DNA of 28,010 nt from a virus. The stretch is taken from IMG/VR virus record IMGVR_UViG_3300031705_000035, positions 1 to 28,010 of that record; one strand, written 5' to 3'. Below, piece after piece: positions 21,823-27,613 of the stretch. The notes beneath the pieces are model-generated. The model made no database searches. It was not told where the DNA came from and saw only the letters and a list, made by a program, of their open reading frames with translations. The translations under genes and the position numbers were made by a program. Positions within the stretch are counted from its first letter, which is position 1. Each line of letters begins with the position of its first letter.

Positions 21823-22022
21823 CAGTCTACGAGCTCCCCTGTTACAATAAAGTCAACACGCTCGGCACAGGTCGTGCAAGGCGTTTTGTCTTCTTGGTGG
21901 TAATCTCGGGCGTAGTTATTGCCGAGCATTGGCATATCACAAAGCGTCCTGCCTGTGCCGTCAGCCATTGCAAAATGCTGTTGTCCTAACTTTTTAGTCC
22001 ACTCACTAAACTTAGTAGCCAT
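21822..22022 (-). CDS. Small CxxC protein, 66 aa
   Basis: 66 aa (MATKFSEWTKKLGQQHFAMA...TLCDMPMLGNNYARDYHQED, then CTTCAERVDFIV). The spacing of Cys in LCDM and CTTC, together with a His, suggests a small zinc-binding fold. The ATG at 22022 has AAAGGGG nearby. It overlaps the next start by one base. Function unknown. Confidence 0.65.
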   Translation of the reverse strand: MATKFSEWTKKLGQQHFAMADGTGRTLCDMPMLGNNYARDYHQEDKTPCTTCAERVDFIVTGELVD

Positions 22023-22083
22023 ATCAAAACCCCTTTCTCGGGTTAGTTACATTTGTCTTACCTTATAATAGCACAGGTAAATG

Positions 22084-22638
22084 TCAAGCAGTGTCTTTTG
22101 TTATCTTGTTTTGCACAGTTCCTTCGATAATCATATTGCCGTCGGCTACTGCTGCGAGTGCAGGGAACTCTTTTTGCAAACGCTGTATCTCTTTCATAAC
22201 TTGGTCTCTGTCCATTTGGTCAATGCGTCCATGAAGGATTTCTTTACGATCTATGTAGATCCCTGCCGCTTGTCCTCTAGACTTTTCGGCTGCGACGGCG
22301 GCGGCGAAGTTTCCTCCAGTCATGGCAGCGTCACGTATCTCAGCTAACTTTTTGACGTGTCCTTCAAAACTTACTTCGTATTTCTTAGACAGCTCGCCTT
22401 TTAGTTCGCCTATCCTTTGCACAACATGAGGATACCGTTGTCCGTTTAGTAATTGGGACGCAATGGCATGGGCAGATTTCACAGAATATCCTGCTCGCAC
22501 AGCGGCCTCAGTTTGGCTTATGTCCTCGCAAACGTAGATTCTACAAAACTCTTCTTGTTTCGGAGTGATTCCTTTTTCTACACGAGGATTAGCGACGACA
22601 TCGATAGTAGGTTTGTGAGTAGCTTTTGCCAGAGCCAT
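22084..22638 (-). CDS. terS: Terminase small subunit
   Basis: 184 aa. Residues ~20-75 form the DNA-binding helix-turn-helix: GITPKQEEFCRIYVCEDISQ, TEAAVRAGYSVKSAHAIASQ, LLNGQRYPHVVQRIGELKGE, the pattern of the Terminase_2 family. A central helical part (EGHVKKLAEIRDAAMTGGNF) forms the oligomer core, and the C-terminal region (MDRDQVMKEIQRLQKEFPAL) probably contacts the large subunit. It recognises the packaging site on the genome. SD AAGG lies before the ATG, with a TTGTCCCAT motif just upstream. Separation from terL by P1/P2 and the nuclease is unusual. Confidence 0.88.
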   Translation of the reverse strand: MALAKATHKPTIDVVANPRVEKGITPKQEEFCRIYVCEDISQTEAAVRAGYSVKSAHAIASQLLNGQRYPHVVQRIGELKGELSKKYEVSFEGHVKKLAEIRDAAMTGGNFAAAVAAEKSRGQAAGIYIDRKEILHGRIDQMDRDQVMKEIQRLQKEFPALAAVADGNMIIEGTVQNKITKDTA

Positions 22639-22653
22639 TTAAGACCTTTCTCT

Positions 22654-22669
22654 CTTTATGATGGGACAA
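22654..22669 (-). repeat. TTGTCCCAT motif, copy 2
   Basis: Minus strand TTGTCCCATCATAAAG, 16 bases upstream of the terS ATG and adjoining its SD. It matches 21053-21068 at 14 of 16 positions. Confidence 0.5.
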
Positions 22670-22813
22670 CTTTACTTAATAGGACGGGAAAAGAAAAGTA
22701 GCCATTTTGAAATGGCCCTGATTTAAGATCGCGCGGACACGAATGTAATGATCCTTTGTGATCAAGATATCGGAATCAGAGAGTCATAGTCCATGCTAAC
22801 CCATTGAATATAT

Positions 22814-22841
22814 GTGTATAGTGAGATATTGTATATTATCA
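22814..22841 (-). promoter_or_regulatory. Candidate promoter upstream of terS
   Basis: Minus strand TTGATA, 16 bases, TATACA gives an acceptable sigma70 promoter. The -10 lies in CTCACTATACAC; CTCACTATA is also the nine-base core of the T7 promoter, and TCACTATA recurs before P1. It is about 180 bp upstream of the terS start. Confidence 0.45.
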
Positions 22842-22908
22842 AATCATTAAAACACAAATGAGTCCTGTCCATCATTTGGTCCTATATAGCAAAGTCCGTT
22901 TATCATGT

Positions 22909-22944
22909 AAAAAAACCCCCTGACCAGAAAGGGGAGTCAGAGGG
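22909..22944 (-). terminator. Intrinsic terminator of the accessory cassette
   Basis: On the minus strand CCCTCTGAC, an eleven-base loop, GTCAGGGGG (one G-U pair), then TTTTTTT. It lies about 37 bases past the stop of the 117-aa gene and ends the right-hand cassette. Confidence 0.88.
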
Positions 22945-22980
22945 CTTACAGAGAGTGAAGCATAGGACAGGGAGGTGAGA

Positions 22981-23334
22981 CTATGCTTTTTTACCGTACC
23001 AAAAAAAGATTTTTGACACAAGGACTTTCCAAAAAGATTTCGTTTCTTTCTTGGGATAGAAAAAATCTACTGTTTTTTCCATTGGATTCCAGACTTCGGC
23101 ACTAGCCCCTGTAGCGGATAACACGCTCACGTTGACGGATCGAGCTGACTTAGTTGATTTGAAGTTAGGGCTTTTATCTAACTTTTTGGCGAGCGTGTAC
23201 ACAATGTACTTATACTGATTTGGTGTAATCCCGTGGAAAGACTGAATTTGCTTTGCAGTCAAGCCTTTTTCTTTATCTGTAAGAATTCGTGCCACAAACT
23301 CATCACTAGGCAGTATTCTTTTTTTCTTGGTCAT
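22981..23334 (-). CDS. HTH-like hypothetical, 117 aa
   Basis: 117 aa. Residues 10-52 (FVARILTDKEKGLTAKQIQS, FHGITPNQYKYIVYTLAKKL) look like a helix-turn-helix of the kind found in phage regulators, though the match is by eye. The rest is beta/basic with an aromatic end (FWKVLVSKIFFWYGKKA). It overlaps the upstream gene by 29 bases and is the last gene before a terminator. A DNA-binding regulator is possible. Confidence 0.6.
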   Translation of the reverse strand: MTKKKRILPSDEFVARILTDKEKGLTAKQIQSFHGITPNQYKYIVYTLAKKLDKSPNFKSTKSARSVNVSVLSATGASAEVWNPMEKTVDFFYPKKETKSFWKVLVSKIFFWYGKKA

Positions 23335-23641
23335 GTGTTCCTCCTAATTTGCTACGGATGAAAAACATCCCGGACTGCTCAGGAATCCAGGGTTTATCAT
23401 CCTTGAATATGGCTTCAACTTCTTTAGACTTGCTTGCATCATACAAACAATCTGAACATAATTTGACATACTTTTTGTCTTCTGGCAAGTCCTTGGCTAT
23501 GGCTCGCACCCAATGCACTTGAGTTGGTAGACTGCGGTGCATCTTAGTTGTCCCGTATTCCGGTTCGCCTAACGGCTGACACATGGGGCAGTAGTCTTCG
23601 TTTTGTTCTTCAATATAAAAGGTCAGTAATGGATTGGTCAT
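23306..23641 (-). CDS. Zinc-finger-like hypothetical, 111 aa
   Basis: 111 aa with CPMCQPLGEPEYG near residue 18 and CSDCLYDASKSKEVEA near residue 60. Two CxxC knuckles separated by ~40 residues suggest a treble-clef or zinc-ribbon domain of the HNH-like kind, but no catalytic HNH set is visible. The ATG overlaps the stop of the upstream gene by four bases. Function unknown. Confidence 0.65.
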   Translation of the reverse strand: MTNPLLTFYIEEQNEDYCPMCQPLGEPEYGTTKMHRSLPTQVHWVRAIAKDLPEDKKYVKLCSDCLYDASKSKEVEAIFKDDKPWIPEQSGMFFIRSKLGGTHDQEKKNTA

Positions 23642-23952
23642 GTAATTTTCCTCCGCTTGCCTTTATCTACTGTTCGGCGAGCATCAAGAATGTGTACTTG
23701 CCGATTGATGTCTGCCACCCTTTTTTCAAGGCGTTTAAGAGCTTCAGGGTTATTAAAGCAGATTGTAGCTAGGGTGAACATGATCACTCCTAGCTTGCGA
23801 CTATCATCAAACTCTTTTGTTTGAACGCCAATAGCATCAAACTCTAGCTTGAACTCTCTCTCCGAAGCCGAAAGTAACGAACTAATAGTAGTTCGCACTT
23901 CGGCTAGAGTATGAGTAGTCTTTACCATAGGTATTTCTTTCCACTTCGCCAT
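23638..23952 (-). CDS. Hypothetical helical protein, 104 aa
   Basis: 104 aa (MAKWKEIPMVKTTHTLAEVR...FKLEFDAIGVQTKEFDDSRK...ALKRLEKRVADINRQVHILD, basic end). Mostly helical with a coiled-coil-like C-terminal third. Two bases separate it from the upstream stop. No family recognised. Confidence 0.6.
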   Translation of the reverse strand: MAKWKEIPMVKTTHTLAEVRTTISSLLSASEREFKLEFDAIGVQTKEFDDSRKLGVIMFTLATICFNNPEALKRLEKRVADINRQVHILDARRTVDKGKRRKIT

Positions 23953-23954
23953 CG

Positions 23955-24278
23955 CTACAACCTCAACGAAACGCAGTCAACACTAATATCAAGGTCAACA
24001 TCTGCATTTTCTAGGAAGTCTTTTACAAGCCTTTCAACGTAGTCATCAAGTTTAGGCTGTATTTTATCCCATAACTCGTCAGCATCGTCGATAATGTTGT
24101 CAGTTTGTAGGTTGTTGAGCTCTTCAACTTGGTTTGCGAGTAACTGTAGCGTCTGCCCTAAGTTCTCACAAACAGCAGTAAGAGATCCTGCTAACGTGGG
24201 TTCTTCAGTAGACTGCCGATTCCTATTAGTATCAGCAATATAATTAACATTTGTATCATTTAAAGCTTTCTGTTCCAT
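23955..24278 (-). CDS. Hypothetical acidic coiled-coil protein, 107 aa
   Basis: 107 aa, acidic and helical (LTAVCENLGQTLQLLANQVE, ELNNLQTDNIIDDADELWDK). AGGAG lies eight bases before the ATG. Composition alone suggests an oligomeric or partner-binding protein. Function unknown. Confidence 0.6.
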   Translation of the reverse strand: MEQKALNDTNVNYIADTNRNRQSTEEPTLAGSLTAVCENLGQTLQLLANQVEELNNLQTDNIIDDADELWDKIQPKLDDYVERLVKDFLENADVDLDISVDCVSLRL

Positions 24279-24377
24279 GATGGCTCCTTTCTAGAGCGTT
24301 GGAGTGGTATGGTATGCAATGAAGGTAAAGGATCACAGAACACTTCATAGGCGTATCTGCGAACAACACTGCACACC

Positions 24378-24389
24378 ATGTAATTACAT
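24378..24389. promoter_or_regulatory. 12-bp palindrome ATGTAATTACAT
   Basis: Perfect palindrome in the 139-bp gap between the cell-wall hydrolase and the 107-aa gene. It shares the half-site ATGTAATT with the 19-bp palindrome at 9072-9090, so both could bind the same regulator. Confidence 0.4.
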
Positions 24390-24408
24390 TACCGCAAGAT
24401 AATGTTAA

Positions 24409-24429
24409 TGATAAGCATCAATTTATCTT
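24409..24429. repeat. 21-bp exact direct repeat, copy 1
   Basis: Plus strand TGATAAGCATCAATTTATC plus TT, overlapping the stop codon of the hydrolase gene. The identical 21 bases are found at 26041-26061. It includes GATAA/TTATC arms able to form a small hairpin. Confidence 0.85.
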
Positions 24430-24858
24430 TTTAGTTCTAGCTCGGGGGCTCAAGGAATCTTCTTTTTTCTTCGTATAGAAAATATGATTGCCAATCTTCC
24501 CTATCACCCGCAAATGATCTGCCCAATATGGGTGGACATCGTTATTGTGATAATGGGTGACTGTATCACCGAGGACAGTAATATGCTCACCTTTTGTCAA
24601 CATTAATTCAGCAAGAGCTTTAGAGGTTAACAGAGATTTATGTTCTTTTGGTTGATCGGACTTTCCGTCGCACCACCAACTGAACTGACAAGTCTTACTG
24701 TTTTCTTGCAAGACTACTCCACACACTGTGTCGGGGTAATTGGGGGAAGCCACTCTGTTAAGAGTGACCTCCGCTACAGCTATTTGCCCTTGGATGGGCT
24801 CAGATCTTGCCTCAAAATAAATATTCAAAGCAAGACACATTAATGCTGTTTCTATCAT
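24418..24858 (-). CDS. SleB/CwlJ-type cell-wall hydrolase
   Basis: 146 aa, the size of a Hydrolase_2 domain. The motifs are clear: LALNIYFEARSEPIQGQIAV with the conserved catalytic Glu in FEARSE, AEVTLNRVASPNYPDTVCGV, CQFSWWCDGKSDQPK, then THYHNNDVHPYWADHLRVIG and NHIFYT. Such enzymes cleave peptidoglycan glycan strands. No signal peptide is present. It starts one base after the stop of a 33-residue membrane protein gene, suggesting a lysis pair. The phage thus has two peptidoglycan hydrolases; this one could act at entry or lysis. Confidence 0.9.
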   Translation of the reverse strand: MIETALMCLALNIYFEARSEPIQGQIAVAEVTLNRVASPNYPDTVCGVVLQENSKTCQFSWWCDGKSDQPKEHKSLLTSKALAELMLTKGEHITVLGDTVTHYHNNDVHPYWADHLRVIGKIGNHIFYTKKKEDSLSPRARTKKIN

Positions 24859-24859
24859 T

Positions 24860-24961
24860 TTAACTGTACCACAAAATAGACAAAGTAAAAAATACGATAG
24901 CCCCGCCTACGATCAAACCGCAGACGAAGCCAATCAAAGCTGCAAAATCAGTGAGGTTCAT
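24860..24961 (-). CDS. 33-aa single-TM protein, candidate holin/lysis partner
   Basis: ATG 24961 to TAA 24860 encodes MNLTDFAALIGFVCGLIVGG followed by AIVFFTLSILWYS, one long hydrophobic helix with a short polar start. Its ATG overlaps the upstream TGA in a four-base ATGA junction, and its stop is one base before the SleB hydrolase ATG, so it is embedded in a coupled operon. This context argues against chance. By analogy with small holins it may open or depolarise the membrane for the hydrolase. Confidence 0.75.
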   Translation of the reverse strand: MNLTDFAALIGFVCGLIVGGAIVFFTLSILWYS

Positions 24962-25161
24962 TGAAAAAGCTCTTTATATTCATGGTCATTTAAAAACTGA
25001 CCAAACGGTTCTTCTGGGAGATGTTCTTGCCAAAATCCCCACTCTTTACGAAAAGTGTCAGCATCATCCCCTTGTAAGAAAAAAGACCAACCTGCCTCGT
25101 GTTGTTTGACGACGATGCCATACACACCGTCGTCTTTCATGCTATAACCACCAATAGTCAT
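24958..25161 (-). CDS. Hypothetical, 67 aa
   Basis: 67 aa if started at ATG 25161 (MTIGGYSMKDDGVYGIVVKQ), one base after the upstream stop. ATG 25140 (MKDDGVYG) has GGTGG upstream and is an alternative; the frame open to 25230 would overlap the previous gene deeply. The content is aromatic and acidic (GWSFFLQGDDADTFRKEWGF, WQEHLPEEPF). Its TGA is fused to the next ATG. Function unknown. Confidence 0.6.
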   Translation of the reverse strand: MTIGGYSMKDDGVYGIVVKQHEAGWSFFLQGDDADTFRKEWGFWQEHLPEEPFGQFLNDHEYKELFQ

Positions 25162-25162
25162 A

Positions 25163-25510
25163 TTAATACTCACTGGGCAGTAGCAAGACATTGTTAGTAA
25201 GAAAGAACTTCCATGTACCGTCTTCGGCATCTGTAAAGTCTATTACCCTTGTCCATAGAACATTGCCGTTGCCATCGTCGGCAATTATTTTAGCAGAACG
25301 GTCTACAACATTAAGTGTGATAGACATAAACTCTTCTGTTTCCTGTAGGTCGGCGAGTTCGGTAGCCAGTATATCTAGGAACCAGTAAGCACCTCCTCCG
25401 CAGTGTTCAGCAAAGAACTTTACACCATCGGTATAAAGAAAGTTAGAGCTCAGTGGGTGACGGAACCATTGCTCGGTACCCGTAAACATTTTTAGATCGG
25501 CTGATAACAT
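25163..25510 (-). CDS. DUF6876-like protein
   Basis: 115 aa from ATG 25510, chosen because GGAG lies seven bases upstream; the frame could extend to 25540 but would overlap the previous gene. The sequence MLSADLKMFTGTEQWFRHPL, FLYTDGVKFFAEHCGGGAYW, FLDILATEL matches what I remember of the DUF6876 family (DLxxFTGTExxYRH, TDGVKYLAE, YWLLD), known from plasmids and phages with no established function. The rest is beta-rich. It sits in the small-gene cassette. Confidence 0.75.
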   Translation of the reverse strand: MLSADLKMFTGTEQWFRHPLSSNFLYTDGVKFFAEHCGGGAYWFLDILATELADLQETEEFMSITLNVVDRSAKIIADDGNGNVLWTRVIDFTDAEDGTWKFFLTNNVLLLPSEY

Positions 25511-25520
25511 TTGTATTCTC

Positions 25521-25790
25521 CTACATTTCGTCTGAGCCAAAAAGCTCTTCAGCTTCTTGCTCGACTCTGTTTATAAATATATTCATATGTTCAATCGCTA
25601 CAACCCTGCCGTCGTAATCGGCTTTAGCATCGCTATACTGGTTGTGAACTCTTACGTTCCCCTGCATCGGAGAATCGGTGTGTATACCGTCTTCGCGGTA
25701 CACGATATAAGCTTGGTTGATGTCTGCATAATGTAGTATCGTACGAGATTTGCCCTCGTTAAATACATATGCGTCTGGTTGTGGTTTCAT
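25521..25790 (-). CDS. Hypothetical, 89 aa
   Basis: 89 aa, mixed alpha/beta and rich in Tyr/Asp (DAYVFNEGKSRTILHYADIN, QAYIVYREDGIHTDSPMQGN, RVVAIEHMNIFINRVEQEAE). AAGGGG lies before the ATG. It precedes the DUF6876-like gene by 10 bases. No family recognised. Confidence 0.6.
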   Translation of the reverse strand: MKPQPDAYVFNEGKSRTILHYADINQAYIVYREDGIHTDSPMQGNVRVHNQYSDAKADYDGRVVAIEHMNIFINRVEQEAEELFGSDEM

Positions 25791-25802
25791 AATTACCCCT
25801 TT

Positions 25803-25985
25803 CTACGAGTGTGTATAGCCACTGATTTCTATTGCAAGAAACATATTGCACCATTTTACGACAACAGCATCTTCCATAAAACTGGTGGATTGTACAAGTT
25901 TACGGAAACCAAGGAACGAGAGCCCTTGGTCGTCTTGTTGCCACTTGCGGAGCAAAGACTTGGATTGTGGTTTAGTTAGTCGCAT
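25803..25985 (-). CDS. Small phage protein, 60 aa
   Basis: 60 aa: MRLTKPQSKSLLRKWQQDDQ, GLSFLGFRKLVQSTSFMEDA, VVVKWCNMFLAIEISGYTHS. The pattern of an amphipathic start (RLTKPQ...LLRKW) and a Trp/Cys-containing end is one I have seen in small phage proteins of unknown role. AGAAAGGGGA precedes the ATG. It forms part of the early/accessory cassette. Confidence 0.65.
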   Translation of the reverse strand: MRLTKPQSKSLLRKWQQDDQGLSFLGFRKLVQSTSFMEDAVVVKWCNMFLAIEISGYTHS

Positions 25986-26040
25986 AAATATCCCCTTTCT
26001 GCGGAATGTCTGTACCTTATAGTACCACGGCAGTTGGCGC

Positions 26041-26061
26041 TGATAAGCATCAATTTATCTT
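26041..26061. repeat. 21-bp exact direct repeat, copy 2
   Basis: Identical to 24409-24429. Here too it overlaps the 3' end of a gene (zinc-ribbon protein, stop at 26060), suggesting a 3'-end signal or a recombination scar. Confidence 0.85.
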
Positions 26062-26293
26062 ATTTGTTCGCCCAGTGGCTCCCTGTCAAATATCCACAAG
26101 AAGAGCAACCGATTTGTCCTGTTTGATCATTGAGTAGATAAAAAGAATTGCCCTCGCATAAAGAGCAGAGAAGAACATCAACTTCGCTGTATTCTATGGT
26201 GACGTCATCTCCTGCGGAATGGGAGGTTTTTTCTCGTGTGAACGGGATAACATTATTTCCTCCATGAATGGGGGAACTATTCTTTTTTTCCAT
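26060..26293 (-). CDS. Zinc-ribbon protein, 77 aa
   Basis: 77 aa from ATG 26293 (GAGG eight bases upstream); an ATG at 26299 is also in frame. C-terminal half holds CSLCEGNSFYLLNDQTGQIG and CSSCG, a classic zinc ribbon with two CxxC knuckles 18 residues apart, ending YLTGSHWANK. It overlaps the end of the upstream gene by 100 bases in another frame, unusual for this genome. It could be a small transcription-factor-like or scaffold ribbon. Function unknown. Confidence 0.65.
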   Translation of the reverse strand: MEKKNSSPIHGGNNVIPFTREKTSHSAGDDVTIEYSEVDVLLCSLCEGNSFYLLNDQTGQIGCSSCGYLTGSHWANK

Positions 26294-26718
26294 GTGCATA
26301 GCCTCGCTTTCTCACCGATGTAATAGTTATGATAAGCAACTAACGGTTCCGGTGATTTATATTCATCAGGCATTGCCTGAGGGTGTTTTGTTACTCCTCG
26401 TGCTGTTAGTTCTACAGGGGGACATCGCAGTATGGCAAGTATTCTTTCACAAGCATGGGTCTTTTCATACCTGAAGGTGTATTCCTTACATAAAGCTACA
26501 CCAAGGTTCCAGAGCCACCTATAGTTCTCTACTGTTTGTCCTGCCCATAAAGTACAGGGATGTTTTTGGTGAACAGCTAGATATGGCCCCTCGGCATTGT
26601 GCCGCCAATGGACGGTACTCAACATCTGGGTAGATTCTAGGGGCATTTTAACAACGTGTTTGTCACAGTGATACTGAGCACAAGTTTCGTGGTCGTAATC
26701 TAGTAAGAATATATTCAC
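26194..26718 (-). CDS. Conserved phage protein with CDKHVVKM motif
   Basis: 174 aa. MNIFLLDYDHETCAQYHCDK and HVVKMPLESTQMLSTVHWRH, then HQKHPCTLWAGQTVENYRWL, WNLGVALCKEYTFRYEKTHA and YHNYYIGEKARLCTWKKR are signatures of a family very widespread in phages, with conserved His, Cys, Asp and Trp. It is usually left as hypothetical; some pipelines relate it to pyrimidine-dimer glycosylases, which I cannot confirm. The last ~22 residues form a variable tail that overlaps the next gene. A nucleic-acid-processing role is possible. Confidence 0.75.
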   Translation of the reverse strand: MNIFLLDYDHETCAQYHCDKHVVKMPLESTQMLSTVHWRHNAEGPYLAVHQKHPCTLWAGQTVENYRWLWNLGVALCKEYTFRYEKTHACERILAILRCPPVELTARGVTKHPQAMPDEYKSPEPLVAYHNYYIGEKARLCTWKKRIVPPFMEEIMLSRSHEKKPPIPQEMTSP

Positions 26719-26975
26719 TCTTCGCCCCAGTCTTTGCGGTCATCTTCTTCGTCGAAGCCTTTATAGTATTCTTTTATTTCTTTGTCAGACATACCGTCTT
26801 CGTTTATTTCTAACGATTGGCGTGTTTTGCCTAAGAAATAATGTGGACGTGGTTGGCGACCGTAATACGCATCTGCGCTGCCTCGGTCTCGTGGGCTACC
26901 ATGTCTTGGCAATGGTTTGCCGTAATGATATTTAACTTGTCCCAATACCCGAAGGTTGCCTTCTTCATTATCCAT
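26715..26975 (-). CDS. Hypothetical charged protein, 86 aa
   Basis: 86 aa, polar with an Arg/Gly/Pro-rich middle (YGKPLPRHGSPRDRGSADAY, YGRQPRPHYFLGKTR) and an acidic end (DKEIKEYYKGFDEEDDRKDW). AAAGGA precedes the ATG. The stop overlaps the next ATG by four bases. It is probably partly disordered; no family recognised. Confidence 0.6.
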   Translation of the reverse strand: MDNEEGNLRVLGQVKYHYGKPLPRHGSPRDRGSADAYYGRQPRPHYFLGKTRQSLEINEDGMSDKEIKEYYKGFDEEDDRKDWGEE

Positions 26976-27021
26976 GTAAAATCCTTTCTGTGACTTTGCC
27001 TGTGTTTTAACGTAACACCGT

Positions 27022-27450
27022 TTAATTCATTTGACTTTTTTTATTTGCTCTTTTTACTCGGTCTCGCAATTCGGTCGAGGAGAACTGATGTCCACGGGTA
27101 TTGTAGTGCAACATGATCCCTAAGTCGTGGTGGATTTGCTCCCCGCTTAATGACTTGTTTCTGTACTCTTCCCCTACAATACGGACATTTACTCTTAATA
27201 TCTTCAGTAAGATGTGCATATCTTCTTCGGTGTGGTAAGGGAGAACAAAGTCTACATACTTTATCGCTTCTAACTGTATGAACCGTTCGTGGATAGATTG
27301 CACTGGTTTGTTTTTAAACTCCCGTTCGGTACTGGGGTCTATATGCAACCCTACGATCAAATAATCGCACACTTCGCTTGCTTCTTGTAACATCAATACA
27401 TGACCTACGTGTAACAAGTCAAAAGCTCCGCAAGTGAATCCAACAATCAT
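27022..27450 (-). CDS. HxGH nucleotidyltransferase, glycerol-3-phosphate cytidylyltransferase-like
   Basis: 142 aa, close to the length of TagD-type enzymes. GFTCGAFDLLHVGHVLMLQE has the HxGH motif that binds CTP phosphates; DYLIVGLHIDPST and RFIQLEAIKYVDFVLPYHTE follow the family order, and SSTELRDRV near the C-terminus corresponds to the ISSTxxR signature. It would join a nucleotide to a phosphorylated small molecule (CDP-glycerol-like) or be a related adenylyltransferase. Phages carry these enzymes to alter surface sugars or cofactors. Its ATG overlaps the preceding stop (TAATG). Confidence 0.85.
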   Translation of the reverse strand: MIVGFTCGAFDLLHVGHVLMLQEASEVCDYLIVGLHIDPSTEREFKNKPVQSIHERFIQLEAIKYVDFVLPYHTEEDMHILLKILRVNVRIVGEEYRNKSLSGEQIHHDLGIMLHYNTRGHQFSSTELRDRVKRANKKSQMN

Positions 27451-27605
27451 TATCTATCCTCCAATAGAGTATTTAATCTTTCGCAAAGCCGATAAATAAC
27501 CTCTGCTTGCCGAGCTTCATGAGCACAAGTAGACATAACTGCTTGTCTAATAATCATAAGCTCCTCAAAAGTTACCTTTACATTTATTACCTGTTGGACT
27601 AACAT
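27450..27605 (-). CDS. Small helical protein, 51 aa
   Basis: 51 aa: MLVQQVINVKVTFEELMIIR, QAVMSTCAHEARQAEVIYRL, CERLNTLLEDR. AGGAG lies five bases before the ATG at 27605. It begins eight bases after the HD-domain gene and its TAA overlaps the next ATG, so it fills the gap exactly. Probably all-helical. Function unknown. Confidence 0.75.
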   Translation of the reverse strand: MLVQQVINVKVTFEELMIIRQAVMSTCAHEARQAEVIYRLCERLNTLLEDR

Positions 27606-27613
27606 TTGAGCTC

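Larger units (their letters stand above)
22639..22980. other. 342-bp intergenic control region before terS
   Basis: No convincing gene. From right to left it holds a strong terminator (22909-22944), an AT-rich promoter-like stretch (22813-22850) and a seven-pair inverted repeat GCCATTT-TG-AAATGGC (22701-22716) followed on the minus strand by a T-rich run. The layout is that of a transcription unit boundary: accessory cassette ends, terS unit begins. Confidence 0.7.

Noticed and set aside
22720-22800. Possible tRNA upstream of terS
   Set aside because: No acceptor stem or T-arm consensus could be folded; only scattered short complementarities.
24958-25230. Long 90-aa reading starting at 25230
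   Set aside because: It would overlap the DUF6876-like gene by 68 bases; in-frame ATGs at 25161 or 25140 fit the operon spacing.
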